NCBI GenBank assembly: GCA_032000125.1
Contig: DAMALH010000012.1
Span: 1-64,000 of the forward strand
Direction of reading: 5' to 3'
Origin: Dryocola sp032000125
Lineage (GTDB): Bacteria > Pseudomonadota > Gammaproteobacteria > Enterobacterales > Enterobacteriaceae
Length of the DNA: 64,000 nucleotides
In this document: positions 52,937 through 61,543 of the stretch, in pieces
Position numbering within the stretch: position 1 is the first letter of the stretch
How the letters are laid out: each line of letters opens with the position of its first letter
Notes under the pieces: model-generated
Database searches by the model: none
What the model saw: the letters and a program-made list of their open reading frames with translations, nothing else
What the model was told of the DNA's origin: nothing
Made by a program: the position numbers and the translations under genes

Positions 52937-53644
52937 ATGCCCGGTCATCGCCCTCGCCCACAGCGTGGTCATTTGCCTTTTGGCTGCGAGCGTTACGGTA
53001 AATCCGTGTTTGGCGCGCCGTTACTGTGGTTTCCGGCTAGCCCGAGCGAAACCCGCAGCGGGCTTATCATTGCCGGTACACACGGCGATGAAAACGCCGC
53101 GATGGTGACGCTTTCCTGCGCGCTGCGCACGCTTGAGTCGAAATATCGTCGTCATCATGTTGTGCTCGCCGTTAATCCCGATGGCTGCCAGCTTGGCCTG
53201 CGCGCCAATGCCAACGGTGTCGATCTGAACCGTAATTTTCCCTCTGCGAACTGGAAAGCAGGTGAAACGGTCTATCGCTGGAACAGCAGTGCGGATCGGC
53301 GAGACGTGGTGTTATCAACCGGCGTAAAGCCCGGCTCCGAGCCAGAGACTACGGCGCTCTGCCAGCTAATTCATTCGCTTAAACCGGCGTGGGTGGTGTC
53401 GTTTCACGATCCTCTGGGGTGCGTAGAGGATGCCGATAATTCTCTGCTGGGCAACTGGCTGGCGGCGGCCTTTGAATTACCGCTGGTGACAAGCGTTGGC
53501 TATGAAACGCCGGGCTCGTTTGGAAGTTGGTGTTCGGATCTAACCCTGCCGTGCATCACGGTAGAATTCCCGCCGGTGTCAGCCGATGAAGCCAGTGAGC
53601 GTTACCTTGAGGCGATGATGGGCCTGCTGCACTGGCACAGATAG
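52937..53644 (+). CDS. mpaA: Murein peptide amidase A (MpaA)
   Basis: About 235 residues, M14-like zinc amidase that cuts gamma-D-Glu-meso-DAP in murein tripeptide. Zinc ligands HGDEN near residue 45 and a later His (SFHDP), catalytic Glu in ITVEFPPV. ATG 52937 has an AAGGAT site; the longer frame from 52916 is not needed. It provides L-Ala-D-Glu, the substrate of the adjacent epimerase. Confidence 0.93.
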   Translation: MPGHRPRPQRGHLPFGCERYGKSVFGAPLLWFPASPSETRSGLIIAGTHGDENAAMVTLSCALRTLESKYRRHHVVLAVNPDGCQLGLRANANGVDLNRNFPSANWKAGETVYRWNSSADRRDVVLSTGVKPGSEPETTALCQLIHSLKPAWVVSFHDPLGCVEDADNSLLGNWLAAAFELPLVTSVGYETPGSFGSWCSDLTLPCITVEFPPVSADEASERYLEAMMGLLHWHR

Positions 53645-53651
53645 GCGAGCG

Positions 53652-54617
53652 TTAAGGATAGAGCTTTCCGGTTTCGAAATGCAGGGCTGGCTCAACGTCT
53701 ACCGCAAGCCACGTCGGGCCGTCCAAATCGGCAAAGCGAACCATGGCTGCCAGCGGTAACGCGGCGGCGATGGCGCGCGAAGTGCAAAGCATACAGCCAA
53801 GCATCACGTCAAAGCCCTGCTCACGTGCAGCCCGCATCAAGGCGAGCGCTTCGGTCAGGCCGCCGGTTTTATCCAGCTTCACGTTTACCATCTCATAGCG
53901 CCCTTTCAGCGCCGCCAGGCCTTCACGCGTGTGGCAGCTTTCATCGGCGCAAATCGGCAGCGGATGGATAAAGTTTGCCAGCGCGCCGTCTTCACCGGCA
54001 GGAAGCGGCTGCTCAAGCATTGCAACGTTCAGATCGGCCAGCAGCTGGCAGCGTGCGGCCAGACCTTCGCTGTGCCAGGCCTCATTGGCGTCAACGATCA
54101 GCACGGCCTCCGGCACCGCCGCGCGAATGGCAACCATGCGTTCGGTAATCAGACGATCGTCGAGCTTCACTTTCAGCAAACGTGCGCCCTTCTCCCACAG
54201 CAGCGCGGCGGTGGCGGCCATTTGTTCAGGAGCGGCAATGCTCACCGTCTGCGCGGTAGTTACCATCTCCGGCAGCTCAACGCCTGCCAGGTGAGCAACA
54301 AAGACGCCTTTACGTCGTGCTTCCAGATCCCATAATGCGCTGTCTACGGCGTTACGGGCGGCGCCTGCGGGCAAAGCCTGCTGTAACTCTTCACGCGTCA
54401 TGCCCAGTTCCAGTTGCGGAATTATCGTCGCAACCTGCGCTAGCACCGAGGCTTCACTTTCGCCATAGCGCGGATAAGGTGTGCATTCCCCTGCGGCTTT
54501 AATTCCGTCTTCTTCAAGTTCAACTACAACCACAACCGCCTCGCTACGCGTGCCGCGCGAGATAACAAACGGCGTATGCAGCGGCCATGCTTCCTGATAA
54601 ACCTTAACTGTTCTCAT
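53652..54617 (-). CDS. ycjG: L-Ala-D/L-Glu epimerase YcjG
   Basis: 321 residues of the enolase superfamily that converts L-Ala-D-Glu to L-Ala-L-Glu for peptide breakdown. Visible: KVKLD catalytic Lys motif, metal-ligand segments LIVDANEAW and MLEQPL, PICADES, and VNVKLDKTGG with the second Lys. ATG 54617 (MRTVKVYQ) has AAGG about 8 bases upstream; the 54662 extension is unlikely. It ends 7 bp from the convergent mpaA stop. Confidence 0.93.
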   Translation of the reverse strand: MRTVKVYQEAWPLHTPFVISRGTRSEAVVVVVELEEDGIKAAGECTPYPRYGESEASVLAQVATIIPQLELGMTREELQQALPAGAARNAVDSALWDLEARRKGVFVAHLAGVELPEMVTTAQTVSIAAPEQMAATAALLWEKGARLLKVKLDDRLITERMVAIRAAVPEAVLIVDANEAWHSEGLAARCQLLADLNVAMLEQPLPAGEDGALANFIHPLPICADESCHTREGLAALKGRYEMVNVKLDKTGGLTEALALMRAAREQGFDVMLGCMLCTSRAIAAALPLAAMVRFADLDGPTWLAVDVEPALHFETGKLYP

Positions 54618-54755
54618 CGTTAGCCTTGTCGTCGGGTTTTTGCTCAGTATAGGAGCGAACACTTTTACGTGCAGTATCAGTTTTTTATATTCATCTAATG
54701 AATCCTGGAATACACTGCATGCGGCGTTAATTATATGTAAAAAGGAAAAACAGAC

Positions 54756-55262
54756 ATGTCACAACTCGTTCATTTCCAGGGCAATCCTGTTGCGGTTGCC
54801 GGTCAAATTCCACAGCCTGGCAGCAAAGCTGCGGCTTTCTCGCTGGTAGCAAAAGACCTCTCTGATGTAGCGCTGAGCCAGTACGCGGGCAAGCGTAAAG
54901 TGCTGAACATTTTCCCAAGCATCGATACCGGCGTTTGCGCGGCATCCGTACGTAAATTTAACCAGTTGGCGAACGAAATGGATAACACGGTTGTTCTGTG
55001 TGTTTCCGCCGACCTGCCGTTCGCGCAGTCTCGCTTCTGCGGCGCAGAAGGATTGAGCAACGTCGTGACCCTGTCTACTCTGCGTAATCCTGAATTCCAG
55101 CAGGACTACGGCGTAGGCATCGCCGAAGGCGCGCTGAAAGGGCTTACAGCCCGTGCGGTTGTTGTGATTAACGAAAAAGATGAAGTGGTATTCAGCCAGT
55201 TAGTTAATGAAATAACTAACGAGCCGGATTACGCTGCCGCGCTGGAAGCCCTGAAGGCTTAA
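54756..55262 (+). CDS. tpx: Thiol peroxidase Tpx
   Basis: 168 residues, the same as E. coli Tpx, a periplasm-associated or cytosolic atypical 2-Cys peroxiredoxin. Peroxidatic Cys in SIDTGVCAASVRKFN (about 61) and resolving Cys in SRFCGAEGL (about 95). Reduces lipid and alkyl hydroperoxides with thioredoxin. A good GGAAAA site precedes the ATG. Convergent with tyrR, with hairpins in the gap. Confidence 0.97.
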   Translation: MSQLVHFQGNPVAVAGQIPQPGSKAAAFSLVAKDLSDVALSQYAGKRKVLNIFPSIDTGVCAASVRKFNQLANEMDNTVVLCVSADLPFAQSRFCGAEGLSNVVTLSTLRNPEFQQDYGVGIAEGALKGLTARAVVVINEKDEVVFSQLVNEITNEPDYAAALEALKA

Positions 55263-55267
55263 GGTGT

Positions 55268-55292
55268 GAATGTCCCCATAAAGGGGGCATTC
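55268..55292 (+). terminator. tpx hairpin (GAATG(T)CCCC type)
   Basis: Ten-base-pair stem GAATGTCCCC / GGGGGCATTC with one T-G pair and loop ATAAA, starting 5 bases after the tpx stop. No strong U-run follows at once. A near-identical hairpin lies at 55444-55465. Confidence 0.65.
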
Positions 55293-55303
55293 AGATTGCT
55301 GAC

Positions 55304-55334
55304 AAAGAAGGAAAAGCGTGTTTTTTCCTTCTTT
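55304..55334. terminator. A/T-flanked hairpin between tpx and tyrR
   Basis: Perfect 12-bp stem AAAGAAGGAAAA / TTTTCCTTCTTT with a 7-nt loop. The A- and T-rich arms let it end transcription from either side. Confidence 0.65.
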
Positions 55335-55443
55335 ATGATGAACAGCATGATGACCAGCCGAAAATCAATGGATTGATTTTCCTTGTTTTTAAATGACGGC
55401 ACTTTTTAGTTTTGTCACGCAGGAAGGTTTGTCATCAGTGTCG

Positions 55444-55465
55444 AATGCCCCATAAAAGGGGCATT
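55444..55465 (-). terminator. tyrR hairpin (AATGCCCC type)
   Basis: Perfect 8-bp stem AATGCCCC / GGGGCATT with a 6-nt loop, 7 bases past the tyrR stop. Almost the same as the tpx hairpin at 55268; no U-run on the minus strand. Confidence 0.6.
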
Positions 55466-55471
55466 GCAGTA

Positions 55472-57037
55472 CTACTCTTCGGATTTACGCTGCTGGCTCA
55501 GGCCGTATTCACGCAGCTTATTAGCAATAGCCGTATGCGACACGCCAAGACGTTTTGCCAGCTTGCGGGTGCTTGGATAAGAGCGATAAAGCTGGGTCAG
55601 AACGGAACGCTCAAAGCGGCGCGAAATATCATCTAAGGACCCTTCCATCGCTTCTTCTCCCACGGCCAGACTCGCGGTATCAAAGTCAGGCAGCAGGATA
55701 TCCTGCGGGCGCAGCTCGTACCCTTCCAACTGGGTTAACGCACGATAGATGGCGTTTTTCAACTGACGAACATTCCCCGGCCAACCGTAACGCGTTAATA
55801 CGCTGCTGAGATCGTTGGCAAGCTTAGGACGAGGTACGCCCTGTTCATCGGCAAAGCGCGCCACAAACAGTTCGGTGAGCGGCATAATGTCCTGCGGGCG
55901 GTCCCGCAGCGGCGGCAGGTTTAGCGTCAGCACATTCAGGCGATAGTACAGATCCTCGCGGAACTCGCCTTTCTGCACCAGCTCCACCAGGTTTTTCTGC
56001 GTTGCGCAGATCACGCGCACATCAACGTGGACCTCGTGCTCTTCTCCTACGCGGCGGAAAGTCCCATCGTTGAGAAAACGCAGCAGCTTGGTTTGCATAC
56101 GCGGCGACATTTCGCCAATCTCATCGAGCAATACCGAACCGCCATTCGCCTGCTCGAAGAAGCCTTTTTTTCCTTCGATAGCGTTGGCATAGGCGCCAGG
56201 CGCGTGGCCGAAGAGTTCGCTTTCAACAACATCATCGGGCATCGAGCCGCAGTTCAGCGCCAGATACGGCTTTTGCGCCCGCGGGCTGCTGAGATGGCAG
56301 GCGTGAGCGAGCAAATCTTTTCCGGTGCCGGTGTCGCCGACGATTAACAGCGGGGCGTTTAGCAGCGCCAGCTTATGCGCCTGTTCAACGACGTGCCGCA
56401 TTTTCGGACTGACCGCAATAATCTGGCTGAACGCGCTGGTATCGGCCTGGGTAATATTCTGCAACTGGCGGCCCATACGCACCGTGGAGCGCAGCATAAC
56501 TACCGCGCCAATCAGCATCGGCAGTTTATCTTCACCGTCCAGATGTACCGGCGTGATTTCCATCAGGAAATTCTGCCCATTAATGACGACATGTTCGGTA
56601 TGGGAATCCGCAGGCGCGCCTTCCAGCCAGCGCATAAAGTTGAATCCGTTGATAAGGCTCGCCGCGTTATGGTTACGCAGCTTATCTTCACCCTGCCCGA
56701 ACAGCGCGCAGCTTGCCGGGTTGGCCAGTTCAACTTTGCTTTTCATATCCAGGGACAGCACGGGTTCCGGCAGCGCTTCAAGCAGCGCGCTAAGCGCCCG
56801 ATGCTCACGCTCGGACGGCATCCATGGCACCGTGCGAACGTCTTTCACGCCCTGGATGCGACGGATTTCAGCCATAAGACTGCTGAAAGAGTCGAAATCC
56901 AGGGTGGAAAAATTCAGGTAAATGAGCCCAACCGGGTCAATTTCAATGCCTCGTAAATCAATACCACGCAGCACTAATAAATCGAGTAATTCGCGTGTCA
57001 GACCAAGGCGGTCTTCACAAAAGACTTCCAGACGCAT
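55472..57037 (-). CDS. tyrR: Aromatic amino acid regulator TyrR
   Basis: 521 residues: ACT domain (MRLEVFCEDRLGLTRELLDL), PAS domain (about 80-190), AAA+ domain (Walker A GDTGTGKDLLAHACH, Walker B-type GSVLLDEIGEMSP) and a Fis-type HTH (TRKLAKRLGVSHTAIANKL). Regulates aromatic amino acid synthesis and transport with Tyr/Phe/Trp and ATP. Start at 57037 matches E. coli; the frame to 57067 is longer than needed. Odd: near residue 280 it reads GHAPGAYANAIEGKKG, where E. coli TyrR has GHAPEGKKG, adding a loop in the GAFTGA position. Confidence 0.95.
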   Translation of the reverse strand: MRLEVFCEDRLGLTRELLDLLVLRGIDLRGIEIDPVGLIYLNFSTLDFDSFSSLMAEIRRIQGVKDVRTVPWMPSEREHRALSALLEALPEPVLSLDMKSKVELANPASCALFGQGEDKLRNHNAASLINGFNFMRWLEGAPADSHTEHVVINGQNFLMEITPVHLDGEDKLPMLIGAVVMLRSTVRMGRQLQNITQADTSAFSQIIAVSPKMRHVVEQAHKLALLNAPLLIVGDTGTGKDLLAHACHLSSPRAQKPYLALNCGSMPDDVVESELFGHAPGAYANAIEGKKGFFEQANGGSVLLDEIGEMSPRMQTKLLRFLNDGTFRRVGEEHEVHVDVRVICATQKNLVELVQKGEFREDLYYRLNVLTLNLPPLRDRPQDIMPLTELFVARFADEQGVPRPKLANDLSSVLTRYGWPGNVRQLKNAIYRALTQLEGYELRPQDILLPDFDTASLAVGEEAMEGSLDDISRRFERSVLTQLYRSYPSTRKLAKRLGVSHTAIANKLREYGLSQQRKSEE

Positions 57038-57194
57038 GGAGGTGACCTTTTCGCTTTCAAACGGCATTATTGGGTACGGTAATAATACTCCAGATACCGG
57101 CGGGTCAGAAGAGATGTGTGAAGGAAAGTTGACAGATAAGTGACTGAATGGGGAGAACGCCGTAAAGCCATACGGTCACGGCGTTCTTCGGGTG

Positions 57195-58259
57195 TCACAG
57201 CGGGGGCCTGGTTTTGCTCTTACTCATCGTTTCTTTGAGCTGCACCAGCAGTTGACGACGGAAATCCCCAAGGCGTGGTTTATCGTCATCCATCCAGGGC
57301 AGCGGACGGCAGAGCTCCATGGCTTTGATGCCAAGACGCGCGGTGAGCAACCCGGCGCCAATCCCCTGTGCGGCACGTGCAGACAGGCGAGCTGCAATAT
57401 CCTGCCCTACCCAGTCCATTCCTACTTCACGCACCAGTTCGCTTGCGCCTGCAAATGCGATGTTCAGTAACACCAGGCGGAACAGGCGAATACGGCTTAA
57501 ATAGCCCAGCTCAATACCGTAAAGCGTAGCGATGCGGTTGATCAGGCGCAGATTGCGCCAGGCAATAAACGCCATGTCCACCAGCGCAAGCGGGCTGACG
57601 GCAATCATCAGCGTGGATTCCGCTGCGGAGCGGCTGATTTCCCGACGGGCCTGGCCATCCAGCACCGGCTGCACCAGCTGAGCGTAAAGCGCGACGATTT
57701 CGCGATCGTTTTGCGTTTCATGAATGGCCGCGTACCAGCGCTGTAACGCCGGATGGCCCTGATCCAACCCGGCCTGGCGCGCCAGCTTCTCACCAAAAGC
57801 ACGGCCTTTACCAATGCTGTGGCTGTGGAGTAAATCTCGTGCTTCATCGCGTTCTTCCGCGCGCTGGCGCAGGCGCCACAAGCGCCGCCATTCTGTTGCG
57901 ATGGAACCAATGCCTGCCGCGACAATTAAACCGCCCGCAACGCCGCCGCCCAGCGCAATCCAGTCCTGAGCGACATAAGCGTTATGCGTCCACTGCACGC
58001 CCTGGGCAATCACGCTGATGCCAAACAGCCCCAGCCCGGCGGTAACCATGCGCCGCCAGATGCTGCGTTTCGGGCGCAGCGCCGCTTCCACGACGGCTTC
58101 GGCCTGGCTTTCTTCCTCGGCTTCATCAAGCGTTGCAATCGCCGGAGTAAACTTCTCCGCTTCCGGCTCGCTGAAGGCGTGCGCGGTTTTATAAGCCTGT
58201 TCTTTTTCCACTTCCAACTGCTGGGCGAAGTCGATCCGCGGTTTTAAGGGTTCGTTCAT
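57195..58259 (-). CDS. ycjF: Membrane protein YcjF (DUF697)
   Basis: 354 residues, like E. coli YcjF. Two membrane helices near 75-130 (MVTAGLGLFGISVIAQGVQW, GGVAGGLIVAAGIG) and a DUF697 C-terminal domain. Function unknown; linked to ycjX and the phage-shock regulon. Its start overlaps ycjX by 4 bp. Confidence 0.92.
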   Translation of the reverse strand: MNEPLKPRIDFAQQLEVEKEQAYKTAHAFSEPEAEKFTPAIATLDEAEEESQAEAVVEAALRPKRSIWRRMVTAGLGLFGISVIAQGVQWTHNAYVAQDWIALGGGVAGGLIVAAGIGSIATEWRRLWRLRQRAEERDEARDLLHSHSIGKGRAFGEKLARQAGLDQGHPALQRWYAAIHETQNDREIVALYAQLVQPVLDGQARREISRSAAESTLMIAVSPLALVDMAFIAWRNLRLINRIATLYGIELGYLSRIRLFRLVLLNIAFAGASELVREVGMDWVGQDIAARLSARAAQGIGAGLLTARLGIKAMELCRPLPWMDDDKPRLGDFRRQLLVQLKETMSKSKTRPPL

Positions 58260-59653
58260 CGCAGTTTATCCCCAATCAAAAATTCCAGCGCCGCATCCAG
58301 ACGGATGTGCGGTAACGGCCTGTCGACATCCATCGTCTGCGGACGAAATTGTTCAAACTGAAAGCCCTGTTTTTCCCAGAAAGCGCTGCCCGGCAGGCGC
58401 GCAGGCACTTCACCGGGATAGACGGTCAGCGGCGCGCCGTCGCTTAAGCGATTTCCTCTCAGCGCAGGAATTTGCTCTCCCTGCACGTCAATCAGGCCGC
58501 TTTGCGTCGCCTGCACCGAGGCAATGCCCATGCATTCGCGGTCAATACCTTCAAAGGCGGCGTTCTGCCAGGCGTCCTGCACAAGCTGCTGCAACAATGA
58601 AACCATACTGGCATGTTGATCGACGGTCACGTGATCGGCCTTGGTGGCGGCAAACAGCAGCTTGTCGATAACCGGAGAGAAAAGCCTGCGGAATAATGTA
58701 CGCTGCCCGTACTGGAAGCTTTGCATAAGCTGAGTCAGCGCAAGGCGCATATCGTTGAACGCCTGTGGCCCGCTGTTAAGCGGCTGCAAACAGTCCACCA
58801 GTACAATCTGCCGGTCGAAGCGCAGGAAATGATTCTTATAAAAACCCTTCACTACTTTCTCGCAGTAGTAGTCAAAGCGCGAGCGCAGCATGCCGAGATT
58901 GGTGGTTTTATCCGACTGGGCAAGTTTGGATTCGCCAAATTTATCGACGTCCGGCCAGGGGAAAAATTGCAGCGCGGGCGCACCGGCCATATCGCCCGGC
59001 AGGACAAAGCGGCCAGGCTGAATAAAGTGCAGCCCTTCCTGTTTACAGCGCAGCAGATAATCGGTCCAGGCTTCGGAGATGGCCGCAAGTCGATTTTCAT
59101 CGGCCGGCGCGAAGGGATCTACATCCGCACAGAGTTTGCGCCACGCCGCGGACCAATCGGCGCGATCGCCCTGCAGCAGGCCGGTCATCTGACGCGACCA
59201 GCTTAAATAATCCTGCGCCAGCATCGGCAAATCCAGCAGCCATTCGCCCGGATAATCGACAATTTCCAGATATAACGTCGAGGTGTCTTTGAAGTGACGC
59301 AGCAGCGAATCGTTAGAACGATAGCGCAGCGCAAGGCGCATTTCACTTACCCCGCGAGTAGGCGTCGGCCAGCTCGGCGGATTGCCATAAAGCTGAGCCA
59401 GCCCCTCATCATAGGTAAAACGCTGGATGCCTAAATCACGCTGCGGCACGCGTTTAACGCCTAACAGCCGCTCTTCACGCACCGCGCTTAGCATCGGCAG
59501 GCGAGCGCCGTTATTAACGCTCAGTAATTGATTAACCATCGCTGTGATAAACGCGGTCTTCCCGCTGCGGCTCAGGCCGGTAACAGCCAGCCGCAAATGC
59601 CGGTCCACGCCGCGATTCACAAGCGCATTGAGTTCATTTTTGATTCTGTTCAT
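58256..59653 (-). CDS. ycjX: P-loop protein YcjX (DUF463)
   Basis: 465 residues, the same as E. coli YcjX. Walker A near residue 25 (TGLSRSGKTAFITAMVN) and YLEIVDYPGEWLLDL as the Walker B/G3 region: a predicted GTPase/ATPase of the DUF463 family, reported as PspF-controlled in E. coli. Followed by ycjF with 4-bp overlap. Lies about 100 bp after pspD on the same strand. Confidence 0.94.
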   Translation of the reverse strand: MNRIKNELNALVNRGVDRHLRLAVTGLSRSGKTAFITAMVNQLLSVNNGARLPMLSAVREERLLGVKRVPQRDLGIQRFTYDEGLAQLYGNPPSWPTPTRGVSEMRLALRYRSNDSLLRHFKDTSTLYLEIVDYPGEWLLDLPMLAQDYLSWSRQMTGLLQGDRADWSAAWRKLCADVDPFAPADENRLAAISEAWTDYLLRCKQEGLHFIQPGRFVLPGDMAGAPALQFFPWPDVDKFGESKLAQSDKTTNLGMLRSRFDYYCEKVVKGFYKNHFLRFDRQIVLVDCLQPLNSGPQAFNDMRLALTQLMQSFQYGQRTLFRRLFSPVIDKLLFAATKADHVTVDQHASMVSLLQQLVQDAWQNAAFEGIDRECMGIASVQATQSGLIDVQGEQIPALRGNRLSDGAPLTVYPGEVPARLPGSAFWEKQGFQFEQFRPQTMDVDRPLPHIRLDAALEFLIGDKLR

Positions 59654-59760
59654 AGGCGTCCTGGCTGCCCCCGTTTTCGCTAGCGGAAAAATATCTTCAC
59701 TGATTGTAATAAATAAGGATTAGGAATAGCGAATCAAAGCGCAAACAATAAAACAGAACG

Positions 59761-59982
59761 CTATTTAGCGTTATAACGGGCGGAAACTTTACGCAGCATA
59801 CGGGACACAAGCGGCTCAATTGTCAACGCCAGCAGCATCTTCAACGGACGGCGCGCGACAGACTTCACGGCCCAGCCCGCAACGCCTGCCGGGCCATAAC
59901 GTAAAGCAACCAGCAGAACCAGCTTCCCGGCAATTTTCAGGCCCGGTTTCGCTTTCTGGCTGGCGGTACGCAATGTGGTCAT
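59761..59982 (-). CDS. pspD: Phage shock protein D
   Basis: 73 residues, the same as E. coli PspD (RTASQKAKPGLKIAGKLVLL, AGVAGWAVKSVARRPLKML). Small inner-membrane-associated protein of unclear role in the Psp envelope-stress response. Last gene of pspABCD here. Confidence 0.92.
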   Translation of the reverse strand: MTTLRTASQKAKPGLKIAGKLVLLVALRYGPAGVAGWAVKSVARRPLKMLLALTIEPLVSRMLRKVSARYNAK

Positions 59983-60016
59983 GGAACCTCCGGGGAGTGG
60001 TGAATAGTGGTTATAA

Positions 60017-60036
60017 ACCCTCTCCAGAGAGAGGGT
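60017..60036. repeat. CCCTCTC hairpin, copy 4 (between pspC and pspD)
   Basis: Perfect 8-bp stem ACCCTCTC / GAGAGGGT with loop CAGA, inside the psp operon. Member of the same family as copies after ydbK, afuC and ttcA. It could lower pspD expression or be a processing site. Confidence 0.65.
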
Positions 60037-60051
60037 AAAAGTGAGGTAAAA

Positions 60052-60411
60052 CTATAGCTGACGGAACCGGCTGCGCAACGAGAAGGTGTCAGAGGTGATG
60101 TAGCGCTCCATAGAACGTAAACGCTGCTCGCCTGCGGCCAGCTGGGCATCAACGTCATCAAGCAGCTCGCGGCTGGTTGGCTGAATCGTCTCGCGATCGG
60201 CGCCGTGCGGCATCGGATCAAGAATAAACGTCAGCGCGATATAGGCCACCAGCACAAAGAAGAACAGGCCAAAGATCATAGATAAAACGACAATCAGGCG
60301 AACCAGCTTTACTGGTACATCAAGGTATTGCGCAATGCCTGCGCAAACGCCCTTCAGCATTCCCTTTTCAGGGATACGCCATAATTTACGACCGGAAAAT
60401 GAATTTACCAT
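60052..60411 (-). CDS. pspC: Phage shock protein C
   Basis: 119 residues: PspC domain with KGMLKGVCAGIAQYLDVPVK and one membrane helix, LIVVLSMIFGLFFFVLVAYI, then a soluble tail. With PspB it senses inner-membrane stress (for example mislocalised secretins) and releases PspA from PspF. Its ATG overlaps the pspB stop (TAATG). Confidence 0.95.
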   Translation of the reverse strand: MVNSFSGRKLWRIPEKGMLKGVCAGIAQYLDVPVKLVRLIVVLSMIFGLFFFVLVAYIALTFILDPMPHGADRETIQPTSRELLDDVDAQLAAGEQRLRSMERYITSDTFSLRSRFRQL

Positions 60412-60638
60412 TATTTATCTCTCCAGTTCGGATGCTCAGCATCGAGGATCTGCTCCAGCGCATGAATGCGGTCCCGCATGCGCTTTGCCTCATCGGTGAG
60501 CTGCGCCAGCCGCTGTTGTTCGCCCTGCGAAAGCTGACCGCCATTTGCCGCGCGGTTGTTATAGTGCAACCACAGCCAGATAGGGGCGACAAACAACACA
60601 AATATCGTTAACGGTATGGCCAGAAAAAGCGCGCTCAT
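60411..60638 (-). CDS. pspB: Phage shock protein B
   Basis: 75 residues: an N-terminal membrane helix (FLAIPLTIFVLFVAPIWLWL), then a short cytosolic coiled coil with a leucine-zipper look (QQRLAQLTDEAKRMRDRIHA). Partner of PspC in signalling. Confidence 0.95.
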   Translation of the reverse strand: MSALFLAIPLTIFVLFVAPIWLWLHYNNRAANGGQLSQGEQQRLAQLTDEAKRMRDRIHALEQILDAEHPNWRDK

Positions 60639-60699
60639 GTGTACTCCTTACAAGTCAAACGAACTGCGGCGTGCCGTGCACAACCGCAGTTGCGAAAAA

Positions 60700-61371
60700 T
60701 TAACCGCGATCCTGGGCGTTCATTTTTGCTTTCAGCGCCGCCAGTTGCTCGCTGATTTCGTCATCGGCTTTCAGTTCGGCAAACTGCGTATCCAGGTTTT
60801 TCTGTTTGCCGAAGCTGTGGCTTTCAGCTTCTGATTCCATCTGGTCGATACGGCGTTCGAAAGATTCAAAACGCGCCATCGCTTCATCCAGCTTACCGCT
60901 GTCCAACTGGCGACGCACGTCACGGGAAGACGAGGCGGCCTGATGGCGCAGCGTTAACGCCTGCTGGCGCGCGCGGGTTTCGCTGAGTTTATTTTCCAGC
61001 TCGCCAATTTCTTTTTTCATGCGCGCCAGGGTTTCATCGACATGCACCACTTCATCTTCCAGGGTGGCGATCAGGTCGGTTAATTTCTGCTTTTCGATAA
61101 GCGCCGCACGGGCCAGATCTTCTTTATCTTTACGCAGCGCCAGCTCCGCTTTTTCCTGCCATTCGGTCTGCTGAGCGGTTGCCTGTTCTACGCGGCGGGA
61201 GAGCTGTTTCTTTTCAGCAAGCGCGCGAGCCGAGGTGGAACGTACTTCAACCAGCGTGTCTTCCATTTCCTGAATCATCAGGCGTACCAGTTTCTGCGGA
61301 TCTTCCGCTTTTTCCAGCAGCGAGTTGATGTTGGCGTTCACGATGTCGGCAAAACGAGAAAAAATACCCAT
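60700..61371 (-). CDS. pspA: Phage shock protein A
   Basis: 223 residues, almost entirely alpha-helical coiled coil (FSRFADIVNANINSLLEKAE at the start), IM30/ESCRT-III superfamily. Binds stressed inner membrane and, in calm conditions, inhibits PspF. First gene of pspABCD, transcribed from the sigma-54 promoter at 61429-61444. Confidence 0.97.
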   Translation of the reverse strand: MGIFSRFADIVNANINSLLEKAEDPQKLVRLMIQEMEDTLVEVRSTSARALAEKKQLSRRVEQATAQQTEWQEKAELALRKDKEDLARAALIEKQKLTDLIATLEDEVVHVDETLARMKKEIGELENKLSETRARQQALTLRHQAASSSRDVRRQLDSGKLDEAMARFESFERRIDQMESEAESHSFGKQKNLDTQFAELKADDEISEQLAALKAKMNAQDRG

Positions 61372-61428
61372 AATTCAATCCTCTTAGTCATTATTTCAGG
61401 TGCCTGGCACCCTGCACGCAATCAATAA

Positions 61429-61444
61429 TACAATTGTCGTGCCA
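61429..61444 (-). promoter_or_regulatory. Sigma-54 promoter of pspA
   Basis: Minus strand reads TGGCACG-ACAA-TTGTA, with -24 and -12 elements at the correct distance and the same order as the E. coli pspA promoter. It fires leftward into pspA, with pspF divergent, so PspF sites are expected between it and pspF. A 6-1-6 palindrome GGTGCC-T-GGCACC lies in the leader at 61399-61411. Confidence 0.88.
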
Positions 61445-61543
61445 ACTTTTTATCCCGCTGATTTTAAAGAGATGTTTTAAATTTGACTCCTGACGTGGCA
61501 CGTTTATAGTGGTCTAATTCACTAACAGTTGGTTAATTTCATC

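Noticed and set aside
57068..57190. TyrR box upstream of tyrR
   Set aside because: No TGTAAA-N6-TTTACA-like site with acceptable match was found in this gap.
61405..61422. TGGCAC on the plus strand as a sigma-54 promoter for pspF
   Set aside because: The -12 GC element is not at the right distance; it is part of the GGTGCC-T-GGCACC palindrome, and pspF is normally sigma-70 transcribed.
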